Shown here one piece after another: positions 16,092 through 26,597 of a DNA stretch of 64,000 nt (position 1 is the first letter of the stretch; every line of letters begins with the position of its first letter). Location: contig NZ_JALPKR020000002.1 in assembly GCF_023195515.1 (NCBI RefSeq), positions 2,519,001 to 2,583,000 of the forward strand, given 5' to 3'. The position numbers and the translations under genes were made by a program. The notes below the pieces were generated by a model. That model was not told the origin of the DNA, ran no database searches, and saw only the letters and a program-made list of their open reading frames with translations. This DNA comes from Variovorax sp. S12S4. GTDB taxonomy: Bacteria > Pseudomonadota > Gammaproteobacteria > Burkholderiales > Burkholderiaceae_C.

Positions 16092-17090
16092 ATGGAAACA
16101 AAGTGGCTAGAAGACTTCATCAGCCTGGCGGAAACGCGCAGCTTCAGCCGCTCGGCCCAATTGAGGCATGTCACGCAGCCGGCTTTTTCGCGGCGCATCC
16201 AGGCGCTGGAGGGCTGGGCCGGCACCGACCTGGTCGACCGGAGCTCCTACCCCACGCGCCTCACGCCCGCGGGCCAGACGCTCTACAGCCAGGCCATCGA
16301 AATGCTGCAATCGCTGCAGAGCACCCGCGCCATGCTGCGCGGCCATTCGGCGGCGGGGCAGGACGTGATCGAGATTGCCGTCCCGCACACGCTGGCCTTC
16401 ACCTTCTTCCCCTCCTGGGTGACCAGCCTGCGCGAGCACTTCGGGCCCATCAAGAGCCGGCTCATCGCGCTCAACGTGCACGACGCCGTGCTGCGGCTGG
16501 TCGAAGGCAGCTGCGACCTGCTCATTGCCTATCACCACCCCTCGCAGCCGCTGCAGCTGGACGCCAACAAGTACGAGATGGTCAGCCTGGGCGAGGAAAC
16601 CGTGGCGCCCTGGGTCAAGGCCGATGCCGAGGGCGCACCGCGCTTCCGCCTGCCCGGAAGGCCCGGCCAGCCGCTGCCCTACCTGGGCTACGCGCCCGGC
16701 GCCTACCTGGGGCGGGTGGTCGACCAACTGCTCAAGGAATCGGGTACCGCCATCCACCTCGACCGGGTCTATGAAACCGACATGGCAGAGGGCCTGAAGG
16801 TCATGGCGCTAGAAGGCCACGGCATCGCCTTTCTGCCGCAGAGCGCGGTTCGCAAGGAAATCAAGGCGCGCAAGCTGGTAAGCGCGCTGCCGCCCGAGAT
16901 CGACAGCCTGGAGGCGACGATGGAAATCCGCGCCTACCGCGAGCGGCCGAGCGCCCCCATCCCCGTCAAGAGCGGCGCCGGCCGTTCCGCCAAGGCCGCG
17001 GCGGGCTTGGAAAGCCTGCAGCCCAAGCGCACGGCCGATGCGCTCTGGTCATACCTGGTCGGCGCCCAGCCGACGCGCCGAGATGGTTGA
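16092..17090 (+). CDS. LysR-family regulator, HypT (YjiE)-like
   Basis: A 332-aa transcription factor. The N-terminal winged helix-turn-helix reads SFSRSAQLRHVTQPAFSRRI, close to the pattern of E. coli HypT, a hypochlorite-responsive regulator. The effector domain follows from about residue 90. The C-terminus is longer than usual, with a basic, alanine-rich stretch near residue 300. It is divergent from the amidase gene and upstream of aspartate ammonia-lyase. Regulation of the amidase is the natural guess; oxidant sensing is only an analogy, as it rests on methionine chemistry I cannot confirm here. Confidence 0.9.
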   Translation: METKWLEDFISLAETRSFSRSAQLRHVTQPAFSRRIQALEGWAGTDLVDRSSYPTRLTPAGQTLYSQAIEMLQSLQSTRAMLRGHSAAGQDVIEIAVPHTLAFTFFPSWVTSLREHFGPIKSRLIALNVHDAVLRLVEGSCDLLIAYHHPSQPLQLDANKYEMVSLGEETVAPWVKADAEGAPRFRLPGRPGQPLPYLGYAPGAYLGRVVDQLLKESGTAIHLDRVYETDMAEGLKVMALEGHGIAFLPQSAVRKEIKARKLVSALPPEIDSLEATMEIRAYRERPSAPIPVKSGAGRSAKAAAGLESLQPKRTADALWSYLVGAQPTRRDG

Positions 17091-17100
17091 CGCCTGGAAT

Positions 17101-17115
17101 TTGTGCGCTGCACAA
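17101..17115 (+). promoter_or_regulatory. Palindrome upstream of aspA, candidate operator
   Basis: TTGTGC and GCACAA flank a GCT centre, a perfect 6-3-6 palindrome. A -10-like TATAAA follows at 17118-17123, so a bound protein would overlap the promoter. The -35 is not clear. The position is 150 bp upstream of the aspA start. Which factor binds is unknown. Confidence 0.5.
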
Positions 17116-17264
17116 TCTATAAATGCCGCGCATGAGGCTCCCCGCAAACGGCATTGGCGTTGCGGGCGGGCCGCCACTACAGTCGCGGCAGCTTTCAGAT
17201 CGCTGTCACAGCAAGTCTTCCGGCACGCGCCACCCGCGTGCTTTTTTTTAGCCGAGGAACCTGT

Positions 17265-18716
<1,452 letters not shown>

Positions 18717-18888
18717 TGAAAGTCGGACAATGCCAATGGGTAGCCCTGCACCACGACGGCACCGCGATGCGCGGCGCCGGTGCAAGCGTCATCGAGAATG
18801 CACCGGGTTGGCCCGGGTATTCCCCATGACCTGAATGTCTAAAATTTAGTTGTATCTGTATCTTCCAGTCACCTCAGGAGTTTTCCGT

Positions 18889-19791
18889 ATGAAAAAGCAA
18901 GTATTGGCATTGGCAATCGCAGCCGTGGCTGCCGGCAGCGCGTTTGCACAGGCCAATGACACCCTGGCCAAGATCAAGGCCTCGGGCACCATCACCGAAG
19001 GCGTGCGGGAATCTTCCGGCCTTTCGTACACGCTGGGCAACGGCCAGTACACCGGTTTCCACTACGACGTCTGCGCCAACATCATTCGCGACATCCAGAA
19101 GCACCTCGGCCTGGCCAAGCTTGAAACCAAGTACCAGCCCGTGACCTCGCAAAACCGCGTGCCCCTGGTGCAAAACGGCACCGTCGACCTGGAGTGCGGC
19201 TCCACCACCAACAACGCCACGCGCCAGAAGGACGTGTCGTTTGCCGTGACCACCTACGTCGAGGAAGTGCGCATTGCTGTCAAGGCCAACTCGGGCATCA
19301 ACAGCATCAAGGACCTGAACGGCAAGACCGTGGCCACCACCACCGGCACCACGTCGGTGCAAACGCTGCGCAAGAACGAGCGCGCCGGCGGCATCGACTT
19401 CAAGGAACTGTATGGCAAGGACCACTCCGACAGCTTCCTGCTGCTCGAATCGGGCCGCGCCGACGCCTTCGTGATGGACGGTTCCATCCTGGCCTCGAAC
19501 ATCGCCAAGTCCAAGTCGCCTGCCGAATACAAGATCGTGGGCGAAGTGCTCAGCGTCGAGCCCATCGCCATCATGATCCGCAAGGACGACGCCGCCTTCA
19601 AGAAGGTGGTGGACGACAGCATCAAGGCGCAGATCAAGAACGGCGAACTCGCCAAGCTCTGGGACAAGTGGTTCCTGAAGCCGATTCCCCCGGCAAACGT
19701 CACGGTGAACCTGCCCCTGTCCGACGCCACCAAGTCGGCCTGGGCCAATCCGAACGACAAGCCGATGGAAGAGTACGCCGCGAAGAAGTAA
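18889..19791 (+). CDS. gltI: Glutamate/aspartate ABC transporter, periplasmic binding protein
   Basis: A 300-aa solute-binding protein with a Sec signal peptide (MKKQVLALAIAAVAAGSAFA). The mature part has the family-3 binding-protein fold; GTITEGVRESSGLSYTLGNG, CGSTTNNATRQKDVSF and KTVATTTGTTSVQTLRKNE match GltI of enteric bacteria. CAGGAG precedes the ATG. It is the first gene of gltIJKL. A strong hairpin between it and gltJ would let the binding protein be made in excess over the membrane parts. Aspartate specificity is supported by the aspA neighbour. Confidence 0.94.
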   Translation: MKKQVLALAIAAVAAGSAFAQANDTLAKIKASGTITEGVRESSGLSYTLGNGQYTGFHYDVCANIIRDIQKHLGLAKLETKYQPVTSQNRVPLVQNGTVDLECGSTTNNATRQKDVSFAVTTYVEEVRIAVKANSGINSIKDLNGKTVATTTGTTSVQTLRKNERAGGIDFKELYGKDHSDSFLLLESGRADAFVMDGSILASNIAKSKSPAEYKIVGEVLSVEPIAIMIRKDDAAFKKVVDDSIKAQIKNGELAKLWDKWFLKPIPPANVTVNLPLSDATKSAWANPNDKPMEEYAAKK

Positions 19792-19813
19792 TCGCTACGA
19801 AGGTCATCCGCGC

Positions 19814-19845
19814 AACGCCCGCCGCCCCCGGCGGGCGTTTGTTTT
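19814..19845 (+). terminator. Hairpin with T-tract between gltI and gltJ (attenuating terminator)
   Basis: An 11-bp perfect stem (AACGCCCGCCG with CGGCGGGCGTT) around a 4-base loop, followed by TTTGTTTT. It lies in the 133-bp gap after the binding-protein gene and fits partial termination inside the operon. Confidence 0.8.
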
Positions 19846-19924
19846 CGCAGGCAACGCAATGCGGCGCGCAGGCATGGCCTCTGCAAGCTGGCAGTCTGGA
19901 AATCTGAAAGAAGGAGAGTCCCCG

Positions 19925-20656
19925 ATGGGATCAAACTGGGATTGGCAGGTCTTCTTGCAAGACCCGGGCGGGAAGTACCCGACCTACTGGGAGTGGATGC
20001 TGTCCGCATGGGGCTGGACCGTGTCGGTGGCCCTGCTGGCGCTCATCGTCGCGCTGGTGCTGGGTTCGCTGATCGGCATCATCCGCACCTTGCCGAACAG
20101 CCCCTGGCTCGTGCGCTTGGGCAATGCCTGGGTCGAGCTGTTCCGCAACATTCCGCTCTTGGTGCAGATCTTTCTCTGGTACCACGTCATTCCGGCGCTG
20201 ATTCCGGTCATGAAGGGCGTGCCGAGCTTCGTGCTGGTGGTGCTGGCGCTGGGCTTCTTTACCTCGGCGCGTATTGCCGAGCAGGTGCGCTCGGGCATCC
20301 AGGCGCTGCCCAAGGGCCAGCGCTACGCGGGCATGGCGGTGGGCTTTACCACGCCGCAGTACTACCGCTACGTGATCTTGCCGATGGCCTACCGCATCAT
20401 CATTCCGCCGCTCACGAGCGAAACGATGAACATCTTCAAGAACTCGTCGGTGGCGTTTGCCGTGTCGGTGACCGAACTCACGATGTTCGCCATGCAGGCG
20501 CAGGAAGAAACCTCGCGCGGCATCGAGGTGTACCTTGCGGTGACCGGGCTCTACGTGATCTCGGCCTTTGCGATCAACCGCATCATGGCCTTCATCGAGA
20601 AGAAGACGCGCGTGCCGGGCTTCATTGTCTCGGCGAGCGGCGGCGGGGGACACTGA
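19925..20656 (+). CDS. gltJ: Glutamate/aspartate ABC transporter, permease
   Basis: A 243-aa inner-membrane permease of the polar amino acid (HisMQ) type, with about five predicted helices. The EAA-like cytoplasmic loop that contacts the ATPase is near QRYAGMAVGFTTPQYYRYVILP. AAGGAG lies a few bases before the ATG at 19925. It would pair with GltK as a heterodimer. Confidence 0.93.
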   Translation: MGSNWDWQVFLQDPGGKYPTYWEWMLSAWGWTVSVALLALIVALVLGSLIGIIRTLPNSPWLVRLGNAWVELFRNIPLLVQIFLWYHVIPALIPVMKGVPSFVLVVLALGFFTSARIAEQVRSGIQALPKGQRYAGMAVGFTTPQYYRYVILPMAYRIIIPPLTSETMNIFKNSSVAFAVSVTELTMFAMQAQEETSRGIEVYLAVTGLYVISAFAINRIMAFIEKKTRVPGFIVSASGGGGH

Positions 20657-20657
20657 C

Positions 20658-21347
20658 ATGATGAATCTCGACCTGTCGTTCTACAACTGGGACGTCATCA
20701 GCAACTTCGTCGTCAAGGGCTTCTACTTCAGCATCATGCTGACGATCGTGGCCACCATCGGCGGCGTGCTCTTCGGTACCGTGCTGGCGCTCATGCGGCT
20801 CTCGGGCAAGAAGTGGCTCGATGCGCCGGCGGCCATCTACGTCAACGGCATGCGCAGCATTCCGCTGGTGATGGTGATCCTGTGGTTCTTCCTCTTGGTG
20901 CCGGCCTCGTTCTACGCGGCCTTCGGCTCCATCGGCTCGAACTACCGCTCGGAAATCTCGGCCGTGATCACCTTCATCGCGTTCGAGGCGGCCTACTTCA
21001 GCGAGATCATGCGCGCGGGCATCCAGTCGATTCCGCGCGGGCAGGTGAATGCGGGCCAGGCGGTCGGCATGACCTACGGGCAGAACATGCGCCTGATCGT
21101 GCTGCCGCAGGCCTTCCGCAACATGCTGCCGGTGCTGCTCACGCAGACCATCATCCTGTTCCAGGACACCTCGCTGGTGTATGCCATCGGCGCCTACGAC
21201 ATGCTCAAGGGCTTCGAGACCGCGGGCAAGAACTTCGGCCGCCCGATCGAGGCCTACCTGCTCGCGGCCGTCGTTTACTTCATCATGTGCTATGCCTTGT
21301 CGTGGCTCGTCAAGCGCCTCCACAAGAAGATTGCCATCATTCGCTGA
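20658..21347 (+). CDS. gltK: Glutamate/aspartate ABC transporter, permease
   Basis: A 229-aa permease of the same family as GltJ, with the coupling loop QVNAGQAVGMTYGQNMRLIV. The start codon follows the gltJ stop by one base; two ATGs in a row (20658 and 20661) are possible starts. Its close spacing means translational coupling with gltJ. Confidence 0.93.
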   Translation: MMNLDLSFYNWDVISNFVVKGFYFSIMLTIVATIGGVLFGTVLALMRLSGKKWLDAPAAIYVNGMRSIPLVMVILWFFLLVPASFYAAFGSIGSNYRSEISAVITFIAFEAAYFSEIMRAGIQSIPRGQVNAGQAVGMTYGQNMRLIVLPQAFRNMLPVLLTQTIILFQDTSLVYAIGAYDMLKGFETAGKNFGRPIEAYLLAAVVYFIMCYALSWLVKRLHKKIAIIR

Positions 21348-21368
21348 GTGGCTGAACCGGAGAAAGAA

Positions 21369-22118
<750 letters not shown>

Positions 22119-22142
22119 TCGATTCGCTGCCGCACACAAAGC

Positions 22143-22174
22143 AAAAAGCCACGCTGTTCGCAGCGTGGCTTTTT
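22143..22174. terminator. Bidirectional intrinsic terminator after gltL and the nucleoside hydrolase
   Basis: A 14-bp perfect stem, AAAAAGCCACGCTG with its complement, closed by a TTCG tetraloop. T-runs on both strands fit termination of gltL from the left and the nucleoside hydrolase gene from the right. Confidence 0.92.
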
Positions 22175-22191
22175 ATTGGGCCGGGGCTCTC

Positions 22192-23130
22192 TCAGGGTAG
22201 TCGCGCAATGTGTTCGGTCAGCAGGTCGAAAAAGCCCTGCGCATCGCCATCGGCGATCCAGTTCGCGTTGGCGGGGCGGTTCAGGCTGCGGTACCAATCG
22301 GCCGCTGTCTGGCCGAAACCCATGCCGTCGCGGCTGTCGACCTCGACGTTGACCAGCCTGCCCCTGAAGAGCGAAGGCTGCAGCAAATAGGCGATCACGG
22401 TCGCGTCATGCACCGGCCCGCCGGGCATGTCGTAGTGCCGCATTTCCTGCGGCGCATAGGCGCCCAGGATGTCGGCCACGATGGCGCCGGACCGGTTGCC
22501 GATGCCGCGAAGCCGCGCGATGCGTTCGTCGCTCGTGAGAATCTTGTGCGTCACGTCCAGCGGCAGCATGGTCGTCGGCACACCGCTTTTCAGCACGGCC
22601 TCCGCCGCATGCGGATCGGCAAATACATTGAACTCGGCGGTCGGCGTGATGTTGCCGCCGTTGAAATGCGCGCCGGCCATGAGCACCAGTTCGCGCAAGC
22701 CGCGCACGATGTCGGGGGCTTGCGCGAGCGCCAACGCAAGGTTGGTTTGCGGGCCGAGCATGGCAAGCGTCACGCTTTTCTCCGGCGCCGCGCGCAGCGT
22801 GCGAATGAGGTAGTCGACCGCGTGCCCTTCAGCCAACGGCGTGGCCGGCTCATGAACCTCGACGCCGGTGATGCCTTCTCGGCCGTGGATGTTGGCCGCG
22901 TAGATTGGCGCGCGCTGCAGCGGGCGCTCCGCGCCGGCATACACCGGAACATCTGGCCGGCCGGCCCATTCGCAGGCGAGGCGCGCGTTGCGCGAGGTCT
23001 TGGCCAGCGGAACATTGCCGGCCACCGTGGTCAGCGCCTGGAGCTTCAGCGCTTCAGGCGCCGCCATGGCGAACAGCAGCGCGATCACGTCGTCCGCGCC
23101 GGGGTCCGTGTCGATGATCAGGGTGTGCAT
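22192..23130 (-). CDS. Nucleoside hydrolase (inosine/uridine-preferring family)
   Basis: A 312-aa enzyme that splits ribonucleosides into base and ribose. The family signature is the N-terminal IIDTDPGADDVIALL, whose aspartates bind calcium. Conserved pieces further on are LGPQTNLALAL, AGAHFNGGNITPTAEFNVFADPHAAE and VHDATVIAYLL, with the catalytic-site histidine. The ATG at 23130 fits the signature; an upstream extension of the frame overlaps the binding-protein gene and is rejected. It follows the TRAP binding-protein gene by 56 bp on the same strand, suggesting that the TRAP system imports a nucleoside or related compound. That link is inference. Confidence 0.93.
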   Translation of the reverse strand: MHTLIIDTDPGADDVIALLFAMAAPEALKLQALTTVAGNVPLAKTSRNARLACEWAGRPDVPVYAGAERPLQRAPIYAANIHGREGITGVEVHEPATPLAEGHAVDYLIRTLRAAPEKSVTLAMLGPQTNLALALAQAPDIVRGLRELVLMAGAHFNGGNITPTAEFNVFADPHAAEAVLKSGVPTTMLPLDVTHKILTSDERIARLRGIGNRSGAIVADILGAYAPQEMRHYDMPGGPVHDATVIAYLLQPSLFRGRLVNVEVDSRDGMGFGQTAADWYRSLNRPANANWIADGDAQGFFDLLTEHIARLP

Positions 23131-23186
23131 CGCGACATTGTCGCGGCGCCACCCTGAATTGAAGACGGTACTGTCTTCCTGCCGGG

Positions 23187-24224
23187 TTACTTCTTGCGTG
23201 CCGCGATGGCTTTCTCGGCCTTCGCCACAAGATCGGCACCCACGGTGCCCTTCCACTTTTCGTACACCGGCCGCGTGGCCTTCACGAATGCTTCGCGCTC
23301 GGCGGGCGAGAGCTGGGTCACGGTCACGCCCATGCCGGCAATGTCCTTCAGCACCGGCTTGTCGGCTTCGACCAAGCCCTTGCGTGCAATGGCAATCTCT
23401 TGCTGGCCCGCATCGATGGCGGCCTGGCGCACGATGGCCTGGTCCGCCGGCGTCCACGAAGCCCAGATTTCCTTGTTGACCACGAAGACCAGCGGATCGG
23501 CAACATAGCCCCAGGCGGTGACAAACTTCTGGCCCACGTTCTGCATCTTGAGCACGGTGAACAGGAAGAGCGGGTTCTCCTGCCCGTCGACCGCGCCGCT
23601 GGCGAGCGCGGGCTGGGCATCGGCCCAGCTCATCTGCGTGGGGTTGGCGCCCAGCGCGGTGAACATGTCGGAATAAATCGGCGAGCCGACGACGCGAATC
23701 TTCATGCCCTTCAAGTCTTCGGGCGACTTGATCGGCTTCTTGGAGTTGGTGATTTCGCGGTAGCCGTTCTCACCCCAGGCAAGGGGCACCACACCGGCCT
23801 TGTCGAGGGTCTTGAACATGTCCTTGCCAACCTCGCCCTGCGTGAGCGCGTCGATGGCCGCGTAGTCGGGCATCAGGAAGGGCATGGAGAAGAGGTTGAG
23901 CTGCTTCACTTGCGGCGACCAGTTGATGGTCGAGCCCACGGCCATGTCGATGACGCCCTGGCGCAGCGCGCTGAACTCGCGGGTCTGGTCACCCTGGATG
24001 AGCGAGACGCCGGGGTACAGCTTGATGTTGATGCGGCCTTGGGTACGCTCTTTCACGAGGTCGGCCCAGATCTTCCCGGCCTGGCCCCACGGTGTGGGCG
24101 GGCCCAGCACGAGCGACATCTTGTATTCGGGCTTGTAGGCGGCCTGCGCCATGGCGCCGGTCGAGAACATGCCCAGGGCTGTGGCGACGGCGGCAAGGCC
24201 CAAGAGGGCGCGGCGGAATTTCAT
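23187..24224 (-). CDS. TRAP transporter periplasmic binding protein (DctP family)
   Basis: A 345-aa solute-binding protein with a signal peptide (KFRRALLGLAAVATALGMFS and AMA cleavage region). The family core is LKGMKIRVVGSPIYSDMF, whose arginine binds the ligand's carboxylate in known members, and GANPTQMSWADAQPALASG. AAGGAGACC precedes the ATG at 24224. The membrane components dctQM lie upstream on the same strand, with repeat copy 2 in between; the usual order places the binding protein first. Ligand unknown; the following nucleoside hydrolase is a hint. Confidence 0.93.
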   Translation of the reverse strand: MKFRRALLGLAAVATALGMFSTGAMAQAAYKPEYKMSLVLGPPTPWGQAGKIWADLVKERTQGRINIKLYPGVSLIQGDQTREFSALRQGVIDMAVGSTINWSPQVKQLNLFSMPFLMPDYAAIDALTQGEVGKDMFKTLDKAGVVPLAWGENGYREITNSKKPIKSPEDLKGMKIRVVGSPIYSDMFTALGANPTQMSWADAQPALASGAVDGQENPLFLFTVLKMQNVGQKFVTAWGYVADPLVFVVNKEIWASWTPADQAIVRQAAIDAGQQEIAIARKGLVEADKPVLKDIAGMGVTVTQLSPAEREAFVKATRPVYEKWKGTVGADLVAKAEKAIAARKK

Positions 24225-24299
24225 GAGAGGTCTCCTTGTTTTCTGAACACAACTAAGCAGGGGATTTTTTCGGGAACGGTTGGGTGTTGCGGGGCTGCT

Positions 24300-24560
24300 G
24301 TTCAGGGCTTGTGCAAAGGCCACCGGGTACTCCCCTCCGCGAATGTCCCCGGGGCTGCGCCCCTCCTCCTTTATTTCGCTGCGTGGAGCACCCGATGCCC
24401 TGTGCACCTGGGCACGCTCTGGGTGTACGGCTGATCAACGACTGCTCTGGATCACGCGCACGTCGATGGGGTGCCTTGCGCAGCGAAATAAAGGAGGAGG
24501 CCGCAGGCCGGGGGACATTCGCGGAGCAAGGTACCCCGTCGGCGGGTGCGCACCCCGAAC
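24300..24560 (-). repeat. 260-bp dyad repeat, copy 2
   Basis: The 383-bp gap at 24225-24607 is largely this element, between dctM and dctP. Begins GTTCAGGG and ends CCCCGAAC on the plus strand. The arms are near 24320-24400 and 24465-24545, with the same core CGAATGTCCCC and CTCCTTTATTTCGCTGCG. It is reversed relative to copy 1 on the map, yet identical in direction relative to transcription, as the flanking genes are on the minus strand. Confidence 0.9.
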
Positions 24561-24607
24561 AAGGCCCTAACCGAACATCACGAAGCAAAGAGAAGCAGAG
24601 TCCCATC

Positions 24608-25906
24608 TCAATACCCCAGCTTCCGCGGCAGCCAAAGCGCGAGCTCAGGAAACGCGATCACCAGCACCATCACCAGGAACATCGAGAACAGCATCCAGCC
24701 CACCCACCGAACGGTTTCTTCCATGCGCACCTTGGCAATACGGCATGACACCATCAGGTTGACCGCGAGCGGCGGCGTGAACTGCCCTAATGCCACCTTG
24801 AGCGTGAGGATGACGCCGAACCACACCGGGTCCCACTTGTAGTACTGCACGATCGGCAGCAACAACGGCACGAAGATCAGGAAGATCGACACGCCGTCCA
24901 GGAACATGCCGACCGTGATCAAGAGCAGGATCAGCAACGCCAGGATGCCATATTCGCCCAGGCCCGAATTCACGATGGCGCGCGTTACGGGGTCGATGAT
25001 GCCCAGCGTCGAGAGCGAGTACGCGAAGATGCCCGCGAGCGATACCACCAGCAGGATCACCGCCGAGAGCTCGCCCGACTCGCGCAAGATCACGAACAGG
25101 TCGCGCACCTTGATCGTCCGGTGCACGCACATGCCCACGAACAGGCCGTAGAACACCGCCACCACCGCTGCTTCGGTCGGTGTGAACCAGCCCGCGCGCA
25201 TGCCGCCCAAAATGAGCACCGGCGCCGCTAGGCCCCAGATCGCTTCGCGAAAACTCTTCCAGAACGGGGGGCGCGGCAACGTCGATTCGAGCGCGCCCAT
25301 CTTGTGCTGGCGGGCCAGCAGCACCGCCGGAATCATCAGCGCCAGGCCGGCCATCACGCCCGGGATCATGCCTGCGGCGAACAGCGCCGGCACCGAGGCA
25401 CCCGGCACCAGCACCGAATACACGATGAACGCGACCGAAGGCGGAATCAGGATGTCGGTGGCCGCCGCGGCGCCCACCACGCTGGCCGAGAAGGCGGCCG
25501 GGTAGCCCGCGCGCGACATGGCCGCGATCATCACCGCGCCCACGGCGGCGGCATTGGCCGGGCCGGAGCCGGAGATGCCGCCGAGGAACATGGCCACCGC
25601 AATGGCCACCAGCGGCAGCATGCCGGGGCCGCGGCCGACGATGGCGACCGCAAAGTTCACCAGCCGCAGCGCCACGCCCGAGCGATCGAAGATGGAGCCG
25701 ACCAGCACGAACATCGGAATAGCCAGCAGCGGGTACTTGCCCAGGCCGGCATAGAAATTCTGCGGCACGGCCAGCAAGCCGAACCACTGCGCGTCGCTGT
25801 TGGCCAGCGCAATACAGGCGGCACCGGCCAGGCCGAGTGCGGCGCCAATGGGCACGCCCACCAGCATCATCGCGACGAAGGCGACGAAGAGCAGGGTGGC
25901 GATCAC
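24608..25906 (-). CDS. dctM: TRAP transporter large permease (DctM)
   Basis: A 432-aa inner-membrane protein with about 12 predicted helices, the ion-coupled translocation subunit. Family landmarks are GVPIGAALGLAG near the start, GGISGSGPANAAAVGAVMI, and the closing segment LALWLPRKLGY. I begin at GTG 25906: its GTGA overlaps the stop of dctQ, a typical translational coupling, and the length then matches the family. The open frame upstream overlaps dctQ and is not used. Confidence 0.92.
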   Translation of the reverse strand: MIATLLFVAFVAMMLVGVPIGAALGLAGAACIALANSDAQWFGLLAVPQNFYAGLGKYPLLAIPMFVLVGSIFDRSGVALRLVNFAVAIVGRGPGMLPLVAIAVAMFLGGISGSGPANAAAVGAVMIAAMSRAGYPAAFSASVVGAAAATDILIPPSVAFIVYSVLVPGASVPALFAAGMIPGVMAGLALMIPAVLLARQHKMGALESTLPRPPFWKSFREAIWGLAAPVLILGGMRAGWFTPTEAAVVAVFYGLFVGMCVHRTIKVRDLFVILRESGELSAVILLVVSLAGIFAYSLSTLGIIDPVTRAIVNSGLGEYGILALLILLLITVGMFLDGVSIFLIFVPLLLPIVQYYKWDPVWFGVILTLKVALGQFTPPLAVNLMVSCRIAKVRMEETVRWVGWMLFSMFLVMVLVIAFPELALWLPRKLGY

Positions 25907-26484
25907 GATGCGTCGCCTTTGTCGTTCCTGCTTTGCTCGTCGGTGTACTCCTTGCGGCCGCGGCGGATCATCAGGCCCACGGCGCGCAGCGCGATGGCAA
26001 AGGACACGATCGGCAGCCACATCGAATACCACCAGGCCGGCAGCCCGATGCCGGGCGTGGTCTCGTCGAAGCGGTAGTCGTCCCACACCATGCGGATGCT
26101 GAGCGCGCCGATCAGCGTGAACAGAATGGCGATCATCAGCGCGCCGAACTGCGCCAGGCGTTTGCGCCGCGCCATCGAGCCGCTCTCCGAGAAGTATTCG
26201 ATGCGGATGTGCCGGTCGCGCGCCACGGCGGCCGAGCCGGCCACCAGCGCCAGCATGATCATCAGGAAAACCGAGAACTCTTCGGTCCATGCGAACGAGG
26301 AGTCGGTGAAGTAGCGCACCAGCACGTTGGCAAAGGTGATCAGCGCCAGCGCGCCCATGATGATGACGGTGAGCCAGTCCTCGATGGCGAGCGGCACCTT
26401 GGTGGGCTCGTCGGCAGCTTCGATGTCTGGGGGAAGGGGGCTGGCGGCGTCCAGCAAGGGGCCGGACTCGTTGGGAGTGGTCAT
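25903..26484 (-). CDS. dctQ: TRAP transporter small permease (DctQ)
   Basis: A 193-aa membrane protein with four predicted helices. Family-like segments are ALITFANVLVRYFTDSSFAW and WTEEFSVFLMIML; DctQ supports the large subunit and the docking of the binding protein. It has an extended N-terminal tail rich in acidic residues and proline. It is first in the dctQM-dctP-nucleoside hydrolase set. No ribosome site is striking; GAGGGAGGG-like purines precede the ATG. Confidence 0.9.
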   Translation of the reverse strand: MTTPNESGPLLDAASPLPPDIEAADEPTKVPLAIEDWLTVIIMGALALITFANVLVRYFTDSSFAWTEEFSVFLMIMLALVAGSAAVARDRHIRIEYFSESGSMARRKRLAQFGALMIAILFTLIGALSIRMVWDDYRFDETTPGIGLPAWWYSMWLPIVSFAIALRAVGLMIRRGRKEYTDEQSRNDKGDAS

Positions 26485-26597
26485 CGAGAGGGAGGGGGAA
26501 AGCAGCTATGGATGGTAACGATCCATGTCCATCCGTTCATCGGGGTTTTCCTAAGCTGCGGCCCCATTTCCGCCCCCTCCGGCCCTCTTGAAACGGG

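Noticed and set aside
22192..23457. A longer nucleoside hydrolase with an N-terminal extension
   Set aside because: The extension overlaps the TRAP binding-protein gene in another frame; the family signature starts right after the ATG at 23130.
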